A stretch of 64,000 nucleotides of DNA from Arthrobacter caoxuetaonis. GTDB lineage: Bacteria; Actinomycetota; Actinomycetes; Actinomycetales; Micrococcaceae. The notes below the pieces were generated by a model that saw only the letters and a list, made by a program, of their open reading frames with translations, made no database searches and was not told the DNA's origin. Positions 29,319-38,276 of the stretch are shown here, piece after piece (position 1 is the stretch's first letter; every line of letters begins with the position of its first letter). The translations under genes were made by a program, and so were the position numbers. The stretch lies in NCBI RefSeq assembly GCF_023921125.1, contig NZ_CP099466.1:2542001-2606000 (forward strand), written 5' to 3'.

Positions 29319-30008
29319 ATGATTTTCCCCCTCTATCTCCGTTCCGCCGTGCCGTTTGACGTGCCGGTGGAACCCGACGACCGGCAAGCCCGCCAGTGGC
29401 TGGAAACCGAGCTCGCCCGACCCGAATACCAGGATGCCCGGCCGGGTTGGGCGGAGCAGTTGATCGCCGCTGTGTTGGAGTGGCTGGGCGACGTGCTTTC
29501 CGGCATCCAGGGCCTGGGGTCCGGCACCGGTGTCCTGCTGCTGGGTCTCGGCGCACTGGTGGTGCTGGCGTTTGCCGTGCTTGTCATTCGGCCGCGCCTG
29601 AACGCCCGGCGCAAGCCCCCGGAAGGAATCTTCGAAGACGCTGCCGCCGAGCAGGACGCCGCAGGACACCGGCAGCTTGCCGAGCACGCGGCTGCGGCCG
29701 GAGACTGGGACACCGCGCTTGCCGAACGTCTGCGGGCAGTCCTTCGCTCAGCCGAGGAGCGCGTCATCCTGGACCGCAGGCCGGGACGCACGGCCAGCGA
29801 AGCAGGAGCAGCCCTAAGCTCGGTTTTTCCGACCGCAGGGACCGATATTCGCTGGCTGAGCGCCCGCTTCGACGAGGTCAAGTACGGCGGCGCGCATGCC
29901 GGAGCAGCGGATTCCGAGCGGGCCGCCCGGCTCGACGCCGAGCTGCTGCGGACTGAACCTGTCCAGGCGCACCTCCGCACAGATCCGGCTTTGGCGGTGC
30001 CGAAATGA
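29319..30008 (+). CDS. DUF4129 domain membrane protein
   Basis: A 229-residue protein with one or two central membrane segments (about 65-90). Its cytoplasmic C-terminal DUF4129 domain (about 120-210) carries AEERVILDRRPGRTASEAG and a conserved LSARFDEVKYGG. DUF4129 proteins accompany MoxR/DUF58 pairs in many bacteria and are thought to be parts of an envelope-associated chaperone or assembly system; no biochemical role is proven. It starts 6 bp after the preceding gene and overlaps the next by 4 bp. Confidence 0.85.
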   Translation: MIFPLYLRSAVPFDVPVEPDDRQARQWLETELARPEYQDARPGWAEQLIAAVLEWLGDVLSGIQGLGSGTGVLLLGLGALVVLAFAVLVIRPRLNARRKPPEGIFEDAAAEQDAAGHRQLAEHAAAAGDWDTALAERLRAVLRSAEERVILDRRPGRTASEAGAALSSVFPTAGTDIRWLSARFDEVKYGGAHAGAADSERAARLDAELLRTEPVQAHLRTDPALAVPK

Positions 30009-31216
30009 GCAGCACAGCACTCCCGCACAGCACGTCTGGCGGAACCGCTGCCCTCCCAGCACGGACACCGGGGAGCCTGCGGCGCAGGCTGCGGGCCTGG
30101 CGGGTCTGGATCATCCTTGCACTGGTCCTGGCGGGCGGAGTCGCGCTGAGCCTGCTGACCTCTGCGGGTGAGGACCGGATCCCGCTCTCAGCGGATAACC
30201 CCGCTCCGGACGGCGCCAAGGCGGCAGCGAGCGTGCTTCGTGCACAGGGTGTCGACGTCGTGGTCCCGGCGGACTACGACGCGGCCCTGGAAGCGCTGGA
30301 GTCCGGCGGAGCGACGCTCCTGCTCCTTGATCCGAACGAGTATCTGGACAGCGGCCAGCTCGGGCGCCTGGCCGGTGCTGCGGACAAAACTGTCCTGGTG
30401 GAGCCCACGTTCCTCCAGCTCGCGGAGCTGGCACCGGATGTTGCCCAGGCAGGACTGGTTCCCGAGACCCTGCTGGAATCCGGTTCCGCGCCGGCGGCGG
30501 ACTGCTCTGCCCCTGCCGCAGCAGCGGCCGGGTCCGTTACTGCCGGGGGCCTGGCCTACCGCGGCCCTGTCACCTGTTTTCCGGTCACCGGGAGCAGCGA
30601 ACCCGCTGCCGGGCTTTATGCTTCCTCCGCGGACGGATCGGACACCGTCTTCGGCTTCACCGGACTGCTCGCAAACGAAACGATCACCCGGGACGGCAAC
30701 GCCGCCCTGGCGCTGCATGTCCTGGGAAGTACGGACACCCTGGTCTGGTACCTCCCGGTTCCGGCGGACATCCTGCCGGGCGCCGCTCCGGCAAACCCCT
30801 TTTCCCTGCTTCCTGCGTGGGTGGATCCGCTGCTCATCTGGACGCTCGTCGTCGCAGCGGCGGCTATCTTCTGGCGCGGGCGGCGGCTTGGGCCGCTGGC
30901 CCTGGAACCGATGCCGGTGGTGGTGCGCGCTGCTGAGACAGCGGACGGCAGGGCGCGCCTGTACCAGGACAGCCGTGCACTGGACCGAGCCGCGGCCAAT
31001 CTTCGTGCGGCCACGCTCGTCCGGCTCGCCGCACGTCTGAGGCTCGGCCCGGGAAGCACCGCCGCCGCCGTCGTTGATGCCGCGGCGCGTTCAAGCGGAC
31101 GCTCCGCCACCGATATCGATAACCTGCTCAACCGCCATGTACCTGCAACTGACCGTGACCTGGTGACCTGGTCCCAGGAACTTTTGGACCTAGAGGAAGC
31201 GATAACCGAACCATGA
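30005..31216 (+). CDS. DUF4350 domain membrane protein
   Basis: A 403-residue protein with an N-terminal membrane anchor (about 35-56) and an extracytoplasmic DUF4350 domain (about 65-250). The domain begins with PLSADNPAPDGAKAAASVL, the usual entry to this glutamine-amidotransferase-like fold. A second membrane segment (about 275-295) and a cytoplasmic helical tail follow. DUF4350 is a regular partner of DUF4129-MoxR-DUF58. Both ends overlap neighbours by 4 bp, implying coupled translation. Confidence 0.85.
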   Translation: MSSTALPHSTSGGTAALPARTPGSLRRRLRAWRVWIILALVLAGGVALSLLTSAGEDRIPLSADNPAPDGAKAAASVLRAQGVDVVVPADYDAALEALESGGATLLLLDPNEYLDSGQLGRLAGAADKTVLVEPTFLQLAELAPDVAQAGLVPETLLESGSAPAADCSAPAAAAAGSVTAGGLAYRGPVTCFPVTGSSEPAAGLYASSADGSDTVFGFTGLLANETITRDGNAALALHVLGSTDTLVWYLPVPADILPGAAPANPFSLLPAWVDPLLIWTLVVAAAAIFWRGRRLGPLALEPMPVVVRAAETADGRARLYQDSRALDRAAANLRAATLVRLAARLRLGPGSTAAAVVDAAARSSGRSATDIDNLLNRHVPATDRDLVTWSQELLDLEEAITEP

Positions 31217-32226
31217 CCCAGCAGTACTCCTCCCCCGCCGGCGGGGTCCAGCCAGGCAGCACCCTGGACGAAGAAGCCGAGAGTGCCCGCCGGGCGCTGC
31301 AGGCCGTCCGGCAGGAAGTGGCCAAGGCCGTCGTGGGGCAGGACGCCGCCGTGACAGGACTGATCATCGCGTTGCTGGCTCGCGGACACGTGCTGCTGGA
31401 GGGTGTGCCGGGCGTTGCCAAGACGCTGCTGGTCCGCACCCTCGCGGCCGCGCTGTCCCTTGAAACGAACCGGGTCCAGTTCACTCCGGACCTGATGCCC
31501 GGTGACGTCACCGGTTCGCTCATTTACGACGGCCGCTCGGCGGAGTTCAGCTTCCGCGAGGGACCCGTTTTCACGAATATCCTGCTCGCCGACGAAATCA
31601 ACCGCACACCGCCCAAGACCCAGGCGTCCCTGCTGGAAGCGATGGAGGAACGCCAGGTCACCGTTGACGGCGTCTCCCGCGCGTTACCCGACCCGTTCAT
31701 GGTCGCTGCAACGCAGAACCCGGTGGAATACGAGGGGACCTATCCGCTGCCCGAAGCCCAGCTGGACCGTTTCCTGCTGAAGATGACGTTGGACCTGCCC
31801 GGCAGGGACGACGAGATCGAAGTCATCCGCCGGCACGGAAGCGGGTTCGATCCCCGGAACCTTGGCGCAGCCGGCGTCCGGCCGGTAGCCGGCGAGACGG
31901 ACCTCCGGCACGCCCGGGAAGCCGTTTCCCGGGTGGAGGTGGCACCTGAAGTCCTGGGCTACATCGTCGACCTGGTCCGGGCGACCCGTTCTGCGCCGTC
32001 GTTCCAGCTAGGTGTCTCTCCCCGCGGTGCGACGGCGCTGCTCAACACCGCCCGCGCCTGGGCCTGGCTCTCCGGCCGGACCTTCACGACGCCCGACGAC
32101 GTCAAGGCCCTGACGCTGCCGGCCCTGCGGCACCGCGTGGCGCTGCGGCCCGAAGCGCAGATGGACGGAGTCAGCGTGGACGACGTGCTCGGGAGCATCC
32201 TCGCAACCGTCCCGGTACCCCGGTAG
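31213..32226 (+). CDS. MoxR-family AAA+ ATPase
   Basis: A 337-residue AAA+ chaperone. Walker A is LEGVPGVAKTLLVRTLA, Walker B is LLADEINRTPPKTQASLLEAM, and the sensor-1 region is MVAATQNPVEYEG. MoxR ATPases work with the VWA-like DUF58 protein encoded next to assist maturation of enzymes or membrane complexes; the client is unknown. It overlaps the DUF4350 gene by 4 bp and precedes DUF58 by 11 bp. Confidence 0.95.
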   Translation: MTQQYSSPAGGVQPGSTLDEEAESARRALQAVRQEVAKAVVGQDAAVTGLIIALLARGHVLLEGVPGVAKTLLVRTLAAALSLETNRVQFTPDLMPGDVTGSLIYDGRSAEFSFREGPVFTNILLADEINRTPPKTQASLLEAMEERQVTVDGVSRALPDPFMVAATQNPVEYEGTYPLPEAQLDRFLLKMTLDLPGRDDEIEVIRRHGSGFDPRNLGAAGVRPVAGETDLRHAREAVSRVEVAPEVLGYIVDLVRATRSAPSFQLGVSPRGATALLNTARAWAWLSGRTFTTPDDVKALTLPALRHRVALRPEAQMDGVSVDDVLGSILATVPVPR

Positions 32227-32237
32227 GCGGAGGCACC

Positions 32238-33530
32238 GTGGCTGTTTCAGGACGCTTTGTCCTCCTCGCCGCAGCGGGTGCAGTGGCCGTAGTCCTGTTT
32301 CCGGGCGCAGCCGCCATCTTCGGCTGGCTGGGAATCCTTGCCCTGGCTGCGGGCGCCGACCTGGCCCTGGCGGTGTCCCCGCGGAGCCTGCGGCTTCAGC
32401 GCGACGTGCCGGAGAGTTCCCGGCTCGGTGAGGAGGTGCGGACAGCCCTCACCGTGCACAACCTCTCCGGCCGCACGCTCCACGCGGTGCTGCGCGATGC
32501 CTGGCAGCCCTCCGCCGGAGCACGGGATTCAGTGCGCCGCCTGACGGTGCCGGCCCGGGAAGCCCGCCAAACGGCAGGCATCCTGAGGCCGGAACGGCGG
32601 GGCGAACTGCGCACCGCACACGTCACGGTCCGTTCCTTTGGCCCGCTGGGGCTGGCAGCGCGCCAGCGCACCATCCCCTACCCCGGATCACTGCGCGTGC
32701 TGCCCGCGTTCCACTCCAAACGCCACCTGCCCGCCAAGCTGCGCCGGCTGCGTGAGCTCGACGGAAACGCATCCGTGCAGCTTCGAGGAAACGGTACGGA
32801 ATTCGATTCGCTGCGCGACTATGTGCGCGGTGATGACGTGCGCTCCATCGACTGGCGGGCGACGGCGAGGCGCCGGGACACGGTGGTGCGTACCTGGCGT
32901 CCGGAGCGGGACCGCCGGGTGATCATGGTGCTGGACACCTCGCGGACCTCGGCGGCCCGGATCCTTGATGAGCCCCGGCTCGACACCGGGATTGAGGCCG
33001 CGCTCCTGCTGGGGATGCTGGCCCGCGGGGGCGGCGACCGGGTCGATTTCCTGGCCCTCGACCGGCGGGTGCGGGCACGCGTGGACTCCACGGCCAAGGG
33101 AAACCTGCTCAGCCGGCTGGTCAACGCCATGGCTCCGCTGGAACCGGAACTGGTGGAGGCGGACCTCTCCCTGCTGCCCGGCGTCATCGCCTCCGTCTCC
33201 TCGCGCCGCTCCCTGGTAGTGCTCATCACCTCTTTGGATGCCGGCGCCGTGGAGGAGGGCCTGCTTCCGGTCCTCCCCCGGCTGCTGGCCCGGCATGTGG
33301 TGGTTATCGCCTCGGTGCGCGATCCTGCACTGGACGAACTGCGGGCCGCCCGGGGTTCAGCCGGCGATGTTTTCCGTGCAGCCGCGGCGGAACGGGCCCT
33401 GCTGGACCGGGCAGCTGTCACCGCACAGCTGAAGTCCATGGGAGCAGAAGTAGTGGATGAAACTCCCCATGAGCTTCCTCCGAAACTTGCGGACATGTAT
33501 ATCCGGCTCAAGGCTTCCGGGCGGCTCTAG
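32238..33530 (+). CDS. DUF58 domain protein (MoxR partner)
   Basis: A 430-residue protein with two N-terminal membrane segments (about 5-45), a beta-rich middle, and the DUF58 motif (about 195-240, DYVRGDDVRSIDWRATARR) leading into a VWA-like fold (VIMVLDTSRTS). It is the usual adaptor partner of MoxR. The GTG start has GCGGAGGC upstream. The five-gene order membrane protein-DUF4129-DUF4350-MoxR-DUF58 resembles the Rv3692-Rv3695 region of M. tuberculosis. Confidence 0.92.
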   Translation: MAVSGRFVLLAAAGAVAVVLFPGAAAIFGWLGILALAAGADLALAVSPRSLRLQRDVPESSRLGEEVRTALTVHNLSGRTLHAVLRDAWQPSAGARDSVRRLTVPAREARQTAGILRPERRGELRTAHVTVRSFGPLGLAARQRTIPYPGSLRVLPAFHSKRHLPAKLRRLRELDGNASVQLRGNGTEFDSLRDYVRGDDVRSIDWRATARRRDTVVRTWRPERDRRVIMVLDTSRTSAARILDEPRLDTGIEAALLLGMLARGGGDRVDFLALDRRVRARVDSTAKGNLLSRLVNAMAPLEPELVEADLSLLPGVIASVSSRRSLVVLITSLDAGAVEEGLLPVLPRLLARHVVVIASVRDPALDELRAARGSAGDVFRAAAAERALLDRAAVTAQLKSMGAEVVDETPHELPPKLADMYIRLKASGRL

Positions 33531-33535
33531 CGGCG

Positions 33536-33541
33536 TAGGGT
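33536..33541 (+). promoter_or_regulatory. Candidate -10 element (TAGGGT) before the DUF4166 gene
   Basis: TAGGGT fits TANNNT and ends 6 nt before the ATG of the DUF4166 gene. The intervening GGAGGC contains a Shine-Dalgarno sequence only 1 nt from the start, so leaderless and led initiation cannot be separated by eye. Confidence 0.35.
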
Positions 33542-33547
33542 GGAGGC

Positions 33548-34228
33548 ATGAGCGAAGGGTCCCTGTACCGCCGTGCGCTCGGCGCAGAATTCGACAAGCT
33601 CCAGCCGCAGCTGCAGGACTATTTCTCGCTACAGCCGGATGAGGGACGCTATGGGCTGGGGATTGGGACGTTCGAGGTCGCCGGCAGTCCACGCCCGGCG
33701 CTGCGTCCGCTCCTCTCAGCCCTGCCGGTGAGGAACGCGTTCTTTCCGGATTTCGGCCGGGATGTTCCGTTCACCATCCGCAACTATGCCCACCGCGACC
33801 CGTTCGGCCGCTCGTCGCTGACCGCTGTGCGCAGCTTCCGCTTCGACAGCGGAGAACGCATCTTTGAGGACACCACGTCGCTGACCTCCCCTGCCGGCCT
33901 CACGGACTATGTCGGGCGGCGCCGGAACCTCGCCACCGACCTGACACTGGCCGTCTCCGGGGACGGCAGGATGCACATGCATTCCCCGCATACCAGGCTG
34001 TTCCTCGGACGCCTGCGCATCCCCGTGCCGGTGCTGGCGGGCGCCGATGCCCACGCTGAGCAGTGGTGGGACGAGGACTTAGGCCGTTTCCGGATCCGCA
34101 CGCTGGTCCGGCAGCGGCAGCTCGGCACCGTCTTTGTCTACGACGGCAGCTTTACCTACGGGTACCGGGAGTTCGACGGCGTGCTGCCGCCGGACGTGGA
34201 ACCGGAAAAGTGGGAGAGACGGCTCTAG
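33548..34228 (+). CDS. DUF4166 domain protein
   Basis: A 226-residue soluble protein. Residues about 12-215 match DUF4166 by pattern, beginning FDKLQPQLQDYFSL and including PFTIRNYAHRDPFGR and a C-terminal FVYDGSFTYGYREF. The family has no known biochemistry and is sometimes fused to saccharopine-dehydrogenase-like domains. It follows DUF58 after 17 bp and may be part of that operon or have its own start site. It converges on the MetE-like gene with a 5-bp gap and no terminator. Confidence 0.8.
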   Translation: MSEGSLYRRALGAEFDKLQPQLQDYFSLQPDEGRYGLGIGTFEVAGSPRPALRPLLSALPVRNAFFPDFGRDVPFTIRNYAHRDPFGRSSLTAVRSFRFDSGERIFEDTTSLTSPAGLTDYVGRRRNLATDLTLAVSGDGRMHMHSPHTRLFLGRLRIPVPVLAGADAHAEQWWDEDLGRFRIRTLVRQRQLGTVFVYDGSFTYGYREFDGVLPPDVEPEKWERRL

Positions 34229-34233
34229 GCGGC

Positions 34234-35313
34234 TTAGCTTTCCGCCGCCAGCTGGTCCAGGGCCGAGGCAGTCTGGGTCAGACGTTCCAGCACCCGCCGT
34301 GCCGCCGGCGGAGCCAGCTCTGCCAGCTCGCCGTCCGGCATGATCCGAAGGGCGGCAAGATCGCGCAGCGGCAGGCCCACCCGGGTCCAGCCGCGCGTAA
34401 TGTCCTCCACCAGTGCCGTGACCTGCCTGGGTTCGGCGCCCGGAGCCGGCAGCGGGAGCGCACCGAGCCAGATCTGCTTTCCGGCTTCAACGGCTTCGGC
34501 TATGCCTTCCCAGTCCCTGTCCGTCAGGCGCCGCAGCGGCAGGGCCACGCCGTCGGCTCCAGCCCCGAGTGCCAGGTCCAGCCCCGATGCCGGGCTGCCG
34601 TGCCCGGCGGCAGGCAGGTTCAGGATGACCTGCGCCGCACCGGCCTCCGAGAGCGCGTCCCGCACCATGGCCCACAGAATCGATGCCTCCTGGTTGGGTA
34701 CCCGGCGAAGCGTCCGGTAACCGCTGGCGGTCGGGATCCGCCCGCCAAGGATCTTGTCCACAGCCGGTTCGTCCAGCTGGACCACCAGTGACGCGCCGCG
34801 GGACACGGCCGCAACCCGTTCCACGAAACCGGCTGCCCCTGCGGACAGCGACTCTGCCAGCTCCCGGCGGGCTCCGGCGTCGGACAACGCGCGTTCCCCG
34901 TTGTGCAGGTACAGCTCCGAGGCCAGCGTCAGGGGTCCCCGGAGAGAGACCTTCAGTTCTCGGCCGGGGTCGTCCTCTTCGCCGATAACGTCGGCCAGCG
35001 CGTTGATGTCACGTGAGAGCAGCGAAACCGCCCGCCGCTGGTCCATTCCCGGACGGTCCACCAGCCGCCAGCCGTGCGGCTGCAGGTCAACGGGCAGGTC
35101 AACGAGCATTGAGGCGGTTCGGCCGGCCGCATCGGCACCGATACCGCGCTGGGGCAGCTCGACGAGGAACGGAAGGTGGGGATTCCCGAGTTCCCCGCGG
35201 ATGGTTTTGGCTGCTTCCACCGGGTCGCTGCCCGGCCAGGAGCCGGCAGCGGTCGCGGTGACCCCTGACGGTTCAGGAGCGGACACCGCCTCGCGCTCAG
35301 GCTCCGGCTGCAT
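34234..35313 (-). CDS. MetE-like protein lacking zinc ligands
   Basis: A 359-residue protein with the barrel pattern of the C-terminal half of cobalamin-independent methionine synthase. It opens with ATAAGSWPGSDPVEAAK and PFLVELPQRGIGADAAGRTA and contains VVQLDEPAVD, like the Rv3015c family. The HxC and downstream Cys that bind catalytic zinc in MetE are absent; the protein has no cysteine at all. It therefore probably does not methylate homocysteine by the MetE mechanism. The ATG at 35313 (GGCGGAAG upstream) overlaps the end of the chorismate mutase gene by 17 bp; a longer start at 35367 would extend that overlap. Confidence 0.8.
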   Translation of the reverse strand: MQPEPEREAVSAPEPSGVTATAAGSWPGSDPVEAAKTIRGELGNPHLPFLVELPQRGIGADAAGRTASMLVDLPVDLQPHGWRLVDRPGMDQRRAVSLLSRDINALADVIGEEDDPGRELKVSLRGPLTLASELYLHNGERALSDAGARRELAESLSAGAAGFVERVAAVSRGASLVVQLDEPAVDKILGGRIPTASGYRTLRRVPNQEASILWAMVRDALSEAGAAQVILNLPAAGHGSPASGLDLALGAGADGVALPLRRLTDRDWEGIAEAVEAGKQIWLGALPLPAPGAEPRQVTALVEDITRGWTRVGLPLRDLAALRIMPDGELAELAPPAARRVLERLTQTASALDQLAAES

Positions 35314-35674
35314 TGCTTCCGCCGTTGCGGGTCTCGGAAATTGCCTGATGGTGGCGGATGACTTCACTGATGATGAAGTTCAGGAATTTTTCCGCGAAGG
35401 CAGGATCCAGATGGGCGTCTTCAGCCAGGCGGCGCAGCCGGGCGATCTGCGCGACTTCGCGTCCCGGGTCGGCGGGAGGAAGGTGGTGTTCGGCCTTGAG
35501 GTGCCCCACCCGCTGGGTCGCCTTGAATCGCTCGGCCAGCAGATAGACCAGCGTGGCATCGATGTTGTCTATGCTGCTGCGCATAGCGAGCAGTTCGGCC
35601 ATGACCTCATCCGCCACTTTTCCGGAAAGGGAGCTGGCTTTGGGGTCGAAATCATCGGCTGGTGCAGTACTCAT
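35297..35674 (-). CDS. aroQ: Chorismate mutase, AroQ class (actinobacterial delta type)
   Basis: A 125-residue enzyme that rearranges chorismate to prephenate for Phe/Tyr synthesis. The short all-helical fold has RSSIDNIDATLVYLLAERF (helix 1), K-AEHHLPPADPGRE and LNFIISEVIRHHQ. The HHLPPADPGRE loop is typical of the secretory-free mycobacterial Rv0948c type, which is weakly active alone and activated by DAHP synthase. The start is ATG without a normal Shine-Dalgarno; TAAACT lies 6 nt upstream. The MetE-like gene overlaps its 3' end. Confidence 0.92.
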   Translation of the reverse strand: MSTAPADDFDPKASSLSGKVADEVMAELLAMRSSIDNIDATLVYLLAERFKATQRVGHLKAEHHLPPADPGREVAQIARLRRLAEDAHLDPAFAEKFLNFIISEVIRHHQAISETRNGGSNAAGA

Positions 35675-35680
35675 TCCACC

Positions 35681-35686
35681 AGTTTA
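35681..35686 (-). promoter_or_regulatory. Candidate -10 element (TAAACT) of a leaderless transcript
   Basis: TAAACT fits TANNNT and ends 6 nt before the chorismate mutase ATG. Confidence 0.5.
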
Positions 35687-35741
35687 GGTCCAGCCGCCGG
35701 GACTCGATTCCAGGTTACGCCGGGGGCGTTCGGCACGCCTC

Positions 35742-36878
35742 TCAGGAGACTGCGGTTGGATCCCATTCCAGCGAGCGGGCAGAATCGATGGTCGCCTGGC
35801 CCAGGACCCGGGTGCCCTGGTAAATGACTACCGTCTGTCCGGGCGCGACGCCGCGCATTGGCTCGTTCAGCCGGACCACCAGTTCGCTGCGGCCCTCCGG
35901 GCCGGTCTCCATCCAGGCAGTCGCGGGCACGGGATCCCCGTGTGCCCGGACCTGGGCAGTGCATTCGAAGACTTCGCCGGTTTCGACTTCCCGGATCGGC
36001 AGGCCGGCCCAGGAGACCTTGATGCCGCGCATCTGGTCGATGTCCAGGAGCTTTTCCGGACCCACGATAACCTTGTTCTCCTTGGGCCGGATCTCCAGTA
36101 CGAAACGCGGCTTACCGTCCGCAGCGGGACGTCCCAGCTTCAGTCCCTTGCGCTGGCCGACAGTAAACGCGTTGGCGCCCGGGTGTGTGCCGAGGGTTTC
36201 GCCGGAGGGATCGACGATCTCTCCCTCGCTCATGTCGATGCGTTCCTCGAGCCAGCCGCGGGTGTCGCCGTCTGGAATGAAGCAGATGTCGTGGCTGTCC
36301 GGCTTGTTGGCGACGGAGAGTCCGCGGCGCTCCGCCTCTGCCCGGACCTCGGCCTTGGACGGAGTGTCGGCCAGCGGGAACATCGCGTGCTTGAGCTGTT
36401 CATGGGTCAGCACGCCCAGGACGTAGGACTGGTCCTTGGCCCAGTCTGCGGCCCGGTGCAGTTCCGGATTGCCGTCGGCGTCGGTGATGACCTTGGCATA
36501 GTGTCCGGTGCATACGGCGTCGAACCCGAGTGCGAGCGCCTTCTCCAGCAGCGCGGCGAACTTGATCCGCTCGTTGCAGCGCATGCACGGATTGGGGGTG
36601 CGCCCGGCGGCGTATTCGGCGACGAAGTCATCCACCACGTCTTCCTTGAACCGCTCCGAGAAGTCCCAGACGTAGTAAGGAATACCCAGGATGTCGCACG
36701 CACGCCAGGCATCGCGGGAGTCCTCGATGGTGCAGCAGCCCCGGCTGCCGGTACGCAGCGTCCCGGGCATGCGGGAGAGTGCCAGGTGGACCCCGACGAC
36801 GTCGTGTCCTGCCTCCACTGCCCGTGCTGCGGCCACGGCGGAATCGACGCCGCCGCTCATTGCTGCCAAAACCTTCAT
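35742..36878 (-). CDS. mnmA: tRNA-specific 2-thiouridylase MnmA
   Basis: A 378-residue enzyme that thiolates U34 of Lys/Glu/Gln tRNAs using sulfur passed from a cysteine desulfurase. The PP-loop SGGVDS is at residues 8-13, the first catalytic cysteine lies in NPCMRCN (about 99), and the persulfide cysteine lies in [11 protein letters not shown] (about 198). Length is normal. It overlaps the cysteine desulfurase gene by 4 bp on the same strand, so sulfur donor and acceptor are coupled, the same order as Rv3025c-Rv3024c. Confidence 0.97.
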   Translation of the reverse strand: MKVLAAMSGGVDSAVAAARAVEAGHDVVGVHLALSRMPGTLRTGSRGCCTIEDSRDAWRACDILGIPYYVWDFSERFKEDVVDDFVAEYAAGRTPNPCMRCNERIKFAALLEKALALGFDAVCTGHYAKVITDADGNPELHRAADWAKDQSYVLGVLTHEQLKHAMFPLADTPSKAEVRAEAERRGLSVANKPDSHDICFIPDGDTRGWLEERIDMSEGEIVDPSGETLGTHPGANAFTVGQRKGLKLGRPAADGKPRFVLEIRPKENKVIVGPEKLLDIDQMRGIKVSWAGLPIREVETGEVFECTAQVRAHGDPVPATAWMETGPEGRSELVVRLNEPMRGVAPGQTVVIYQGTRVLGQATIDSARSLEWDPTAVS

Positions 36879-38101
36879 GAAGAAAAACCTGTCCCTGCTG
36901 TTCGGATGCTGCTTTCGCTGCCGGCCATGCCGGCCTTCTTGGCCCGTTCATAGGCCTCGGGCAGCGCGTCTATCAAGGCGTCAACGTCCTCGGCCGTGGA
37001 TGTATGCCCCAGGCTGAAACGCTGGGCTCCCCTGGCCTCGGCCTCGGTGAGTCCCATGGCCAGCAGTACGTGCGAAGGCCGGGGAACGCCTGCAGTGCAG
37101 GCCGAACCGGTGGACGACTCTACGCCAGCCAGGTCGAGAAGGAAAAGCAGCGAATCCCCCTCGCAGCCCGGGAAGGTGAAATGGGCGTTTCCCGGCAGGC
37201 GGCGGGTGCCTTCCTCGTCGTCGCGCGCTCCGCGCAGGACGGCGTCGGGCACCACGCGTTCGACGGCGCTGATCAGGTAGTTGCGCAGCGTGCGCAGCCG
37301 CCGGCTTTCCTCACCGAGGTTCTCGGTGGCGTCACGCGCGGCAGCGGCAAATGCCGCGATGCCGGGTTTATCGAGTGTTCCGGACCGGATGTCGCGTTCC
37401 TGCCCGCCGCCATGCAGCACCGGTGTGAGCTTCACGGCCCGGCCGACGACCAGGGCCCCCACGCCAACGGGACCGCCGATCTTGTGCCCGCTGACAGCCA
37501 TGGTGTCCAGTCCGGAGTCCCGGAAGTCCACGGGTACGGCCCCGAAGGCCTGCACGGCGTCCGAATGCACCGGAACGCCGTAGGTGTGGGCGAGTTCCAC
37601 CAGGGCCGGAATGTCCTGGAGAGTCCCTACTTCGTTGTTGGCCCACATAACGGTCAGGAGCGCGGTCTCCCCGGCATGCGCTTCCAGTTCCTGCCGCACT
37701 GCCTCCAGCGGAACAACGCCCTCGGAATCCACCGGAAGCCAGGTAACGGTGGCACCCTCATGCTTTTCCAGCCATTCCACCGTGTCCAGGACGGCGTGGT
37801 GTTCCACCGGGGAGCACAAAATCCGGGTGCGTTTCGGGTCGGCATCCCGGCGGGACCAGTACAGCCCCTTTACGGCGAGGTTGTCTGCCTCGGTTCCTCC
37901 GGAGGTAAAAACAACTTCCGAAGGATGGCAGCCCAGCGCCGCGGCCAGGGTTTCCCGCGAGTCCTCGACCACCATCCGGGCGCGCCTGCCGGAGCCGTGC
38001 AGCGAAGATGGATTGCCGCTGCGGCTCAGTTCAGTGGTGAGTGCGGCGAGGGCCGAAGCCGAGATCGGCGTGGTCGCCGCGTGGTCAAGGTACACGGGCA
38101 C
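36875..38101 (-). CDS. iscS: Cysteine desulfurase (NifS/IscS-like)
   Basis: A 408-residue PLP enzyme that releases sulfur from cysteine as an enzyme persulfide. The PLP lysine lies in [10 protein letters not shown] (about 206) and the catalytic cysteine in [14 protein letters not shown] (about 334). The start is GTG. No Shine-Dalgarno is visible, but TAGAAT lies exactly 6 nt upstream, so the mRNA is probably leaderless. The promoter is one arm of an inverted repeat shared with the divergent J-domain gene. It supplies MnmA downstream and probably Fe-S assembly; no isc/suf scaffold genes are adjacent. Confidence 0.95.
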   Translation of the reverse strand: MPVYLDHAATTPISASALAALTTELSRSGNPSSLHGSGRRARMVVEDSRETLAAALGCHPSEVVFTSGGTEADNLAVKGLYWSRRDADPKRTRILCSPVEHHAVLDTVEWLEKHEGATVTWLPVDSEGVVPLEAVRQELEAHAGETALLTVMWANNEVGTLQDIPALVELAHTYGVPVHSDAVQAFGAVPVDFRDSGLDTMAVSGHKIGGPVGVGALVVGRAVKLTPVLHGGGQERDIRSGTLDKPGIAAFAAAARDATENLGEESRRLRTLRNYLISAVERVVPDAVLRGARDDEEGTRRLPGNAHFTFPGCEGDSLLFLLDLAGVESSTGSACTAGVPRPSHVLLAMGLTEAEARGAQRFSLGHTSTAEDVDALIDALPEAYERAKKAGMAGSESSIRTAGTGFSS

Positions 38102-38105
38102 CAGA

Positions 38106-38145
38106 CAATTCTAGCGGGTTGTTCCCCGGCCACGGGCTAGAATTG
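38106..38145. promoter_or_regulatory. Inverted repeat carrying divergent -10 elements
   Basis: CAATTCTAGC (38106-38115) and GCTAGAATTG (38136-38145) form a perfect 10-bp inverted repeat with a 20-bp spacer. Each arm reads TAGAAT outward: 38113-38108 toward cysteine desulfurase, 6 nt before its GTG, and 38138-38143 toward the J-domain gene. It is either a bidirectional promoter with mirrored -10 boxes or an operator covering both. Confidence 0.6.
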
Positions 38146-38276
38146 GTTCTCCGCTGGGCAGCGAACCGAATCGGCCACTGCAGCGTTATAGGTATCAGGC
38201 ACCAGCGGCAGGAAGTCGAACAGCCGAGGACCATCCGGTCCGCAGCGGCGCCGGCGTGCTACCGAAAGGAACAGCA

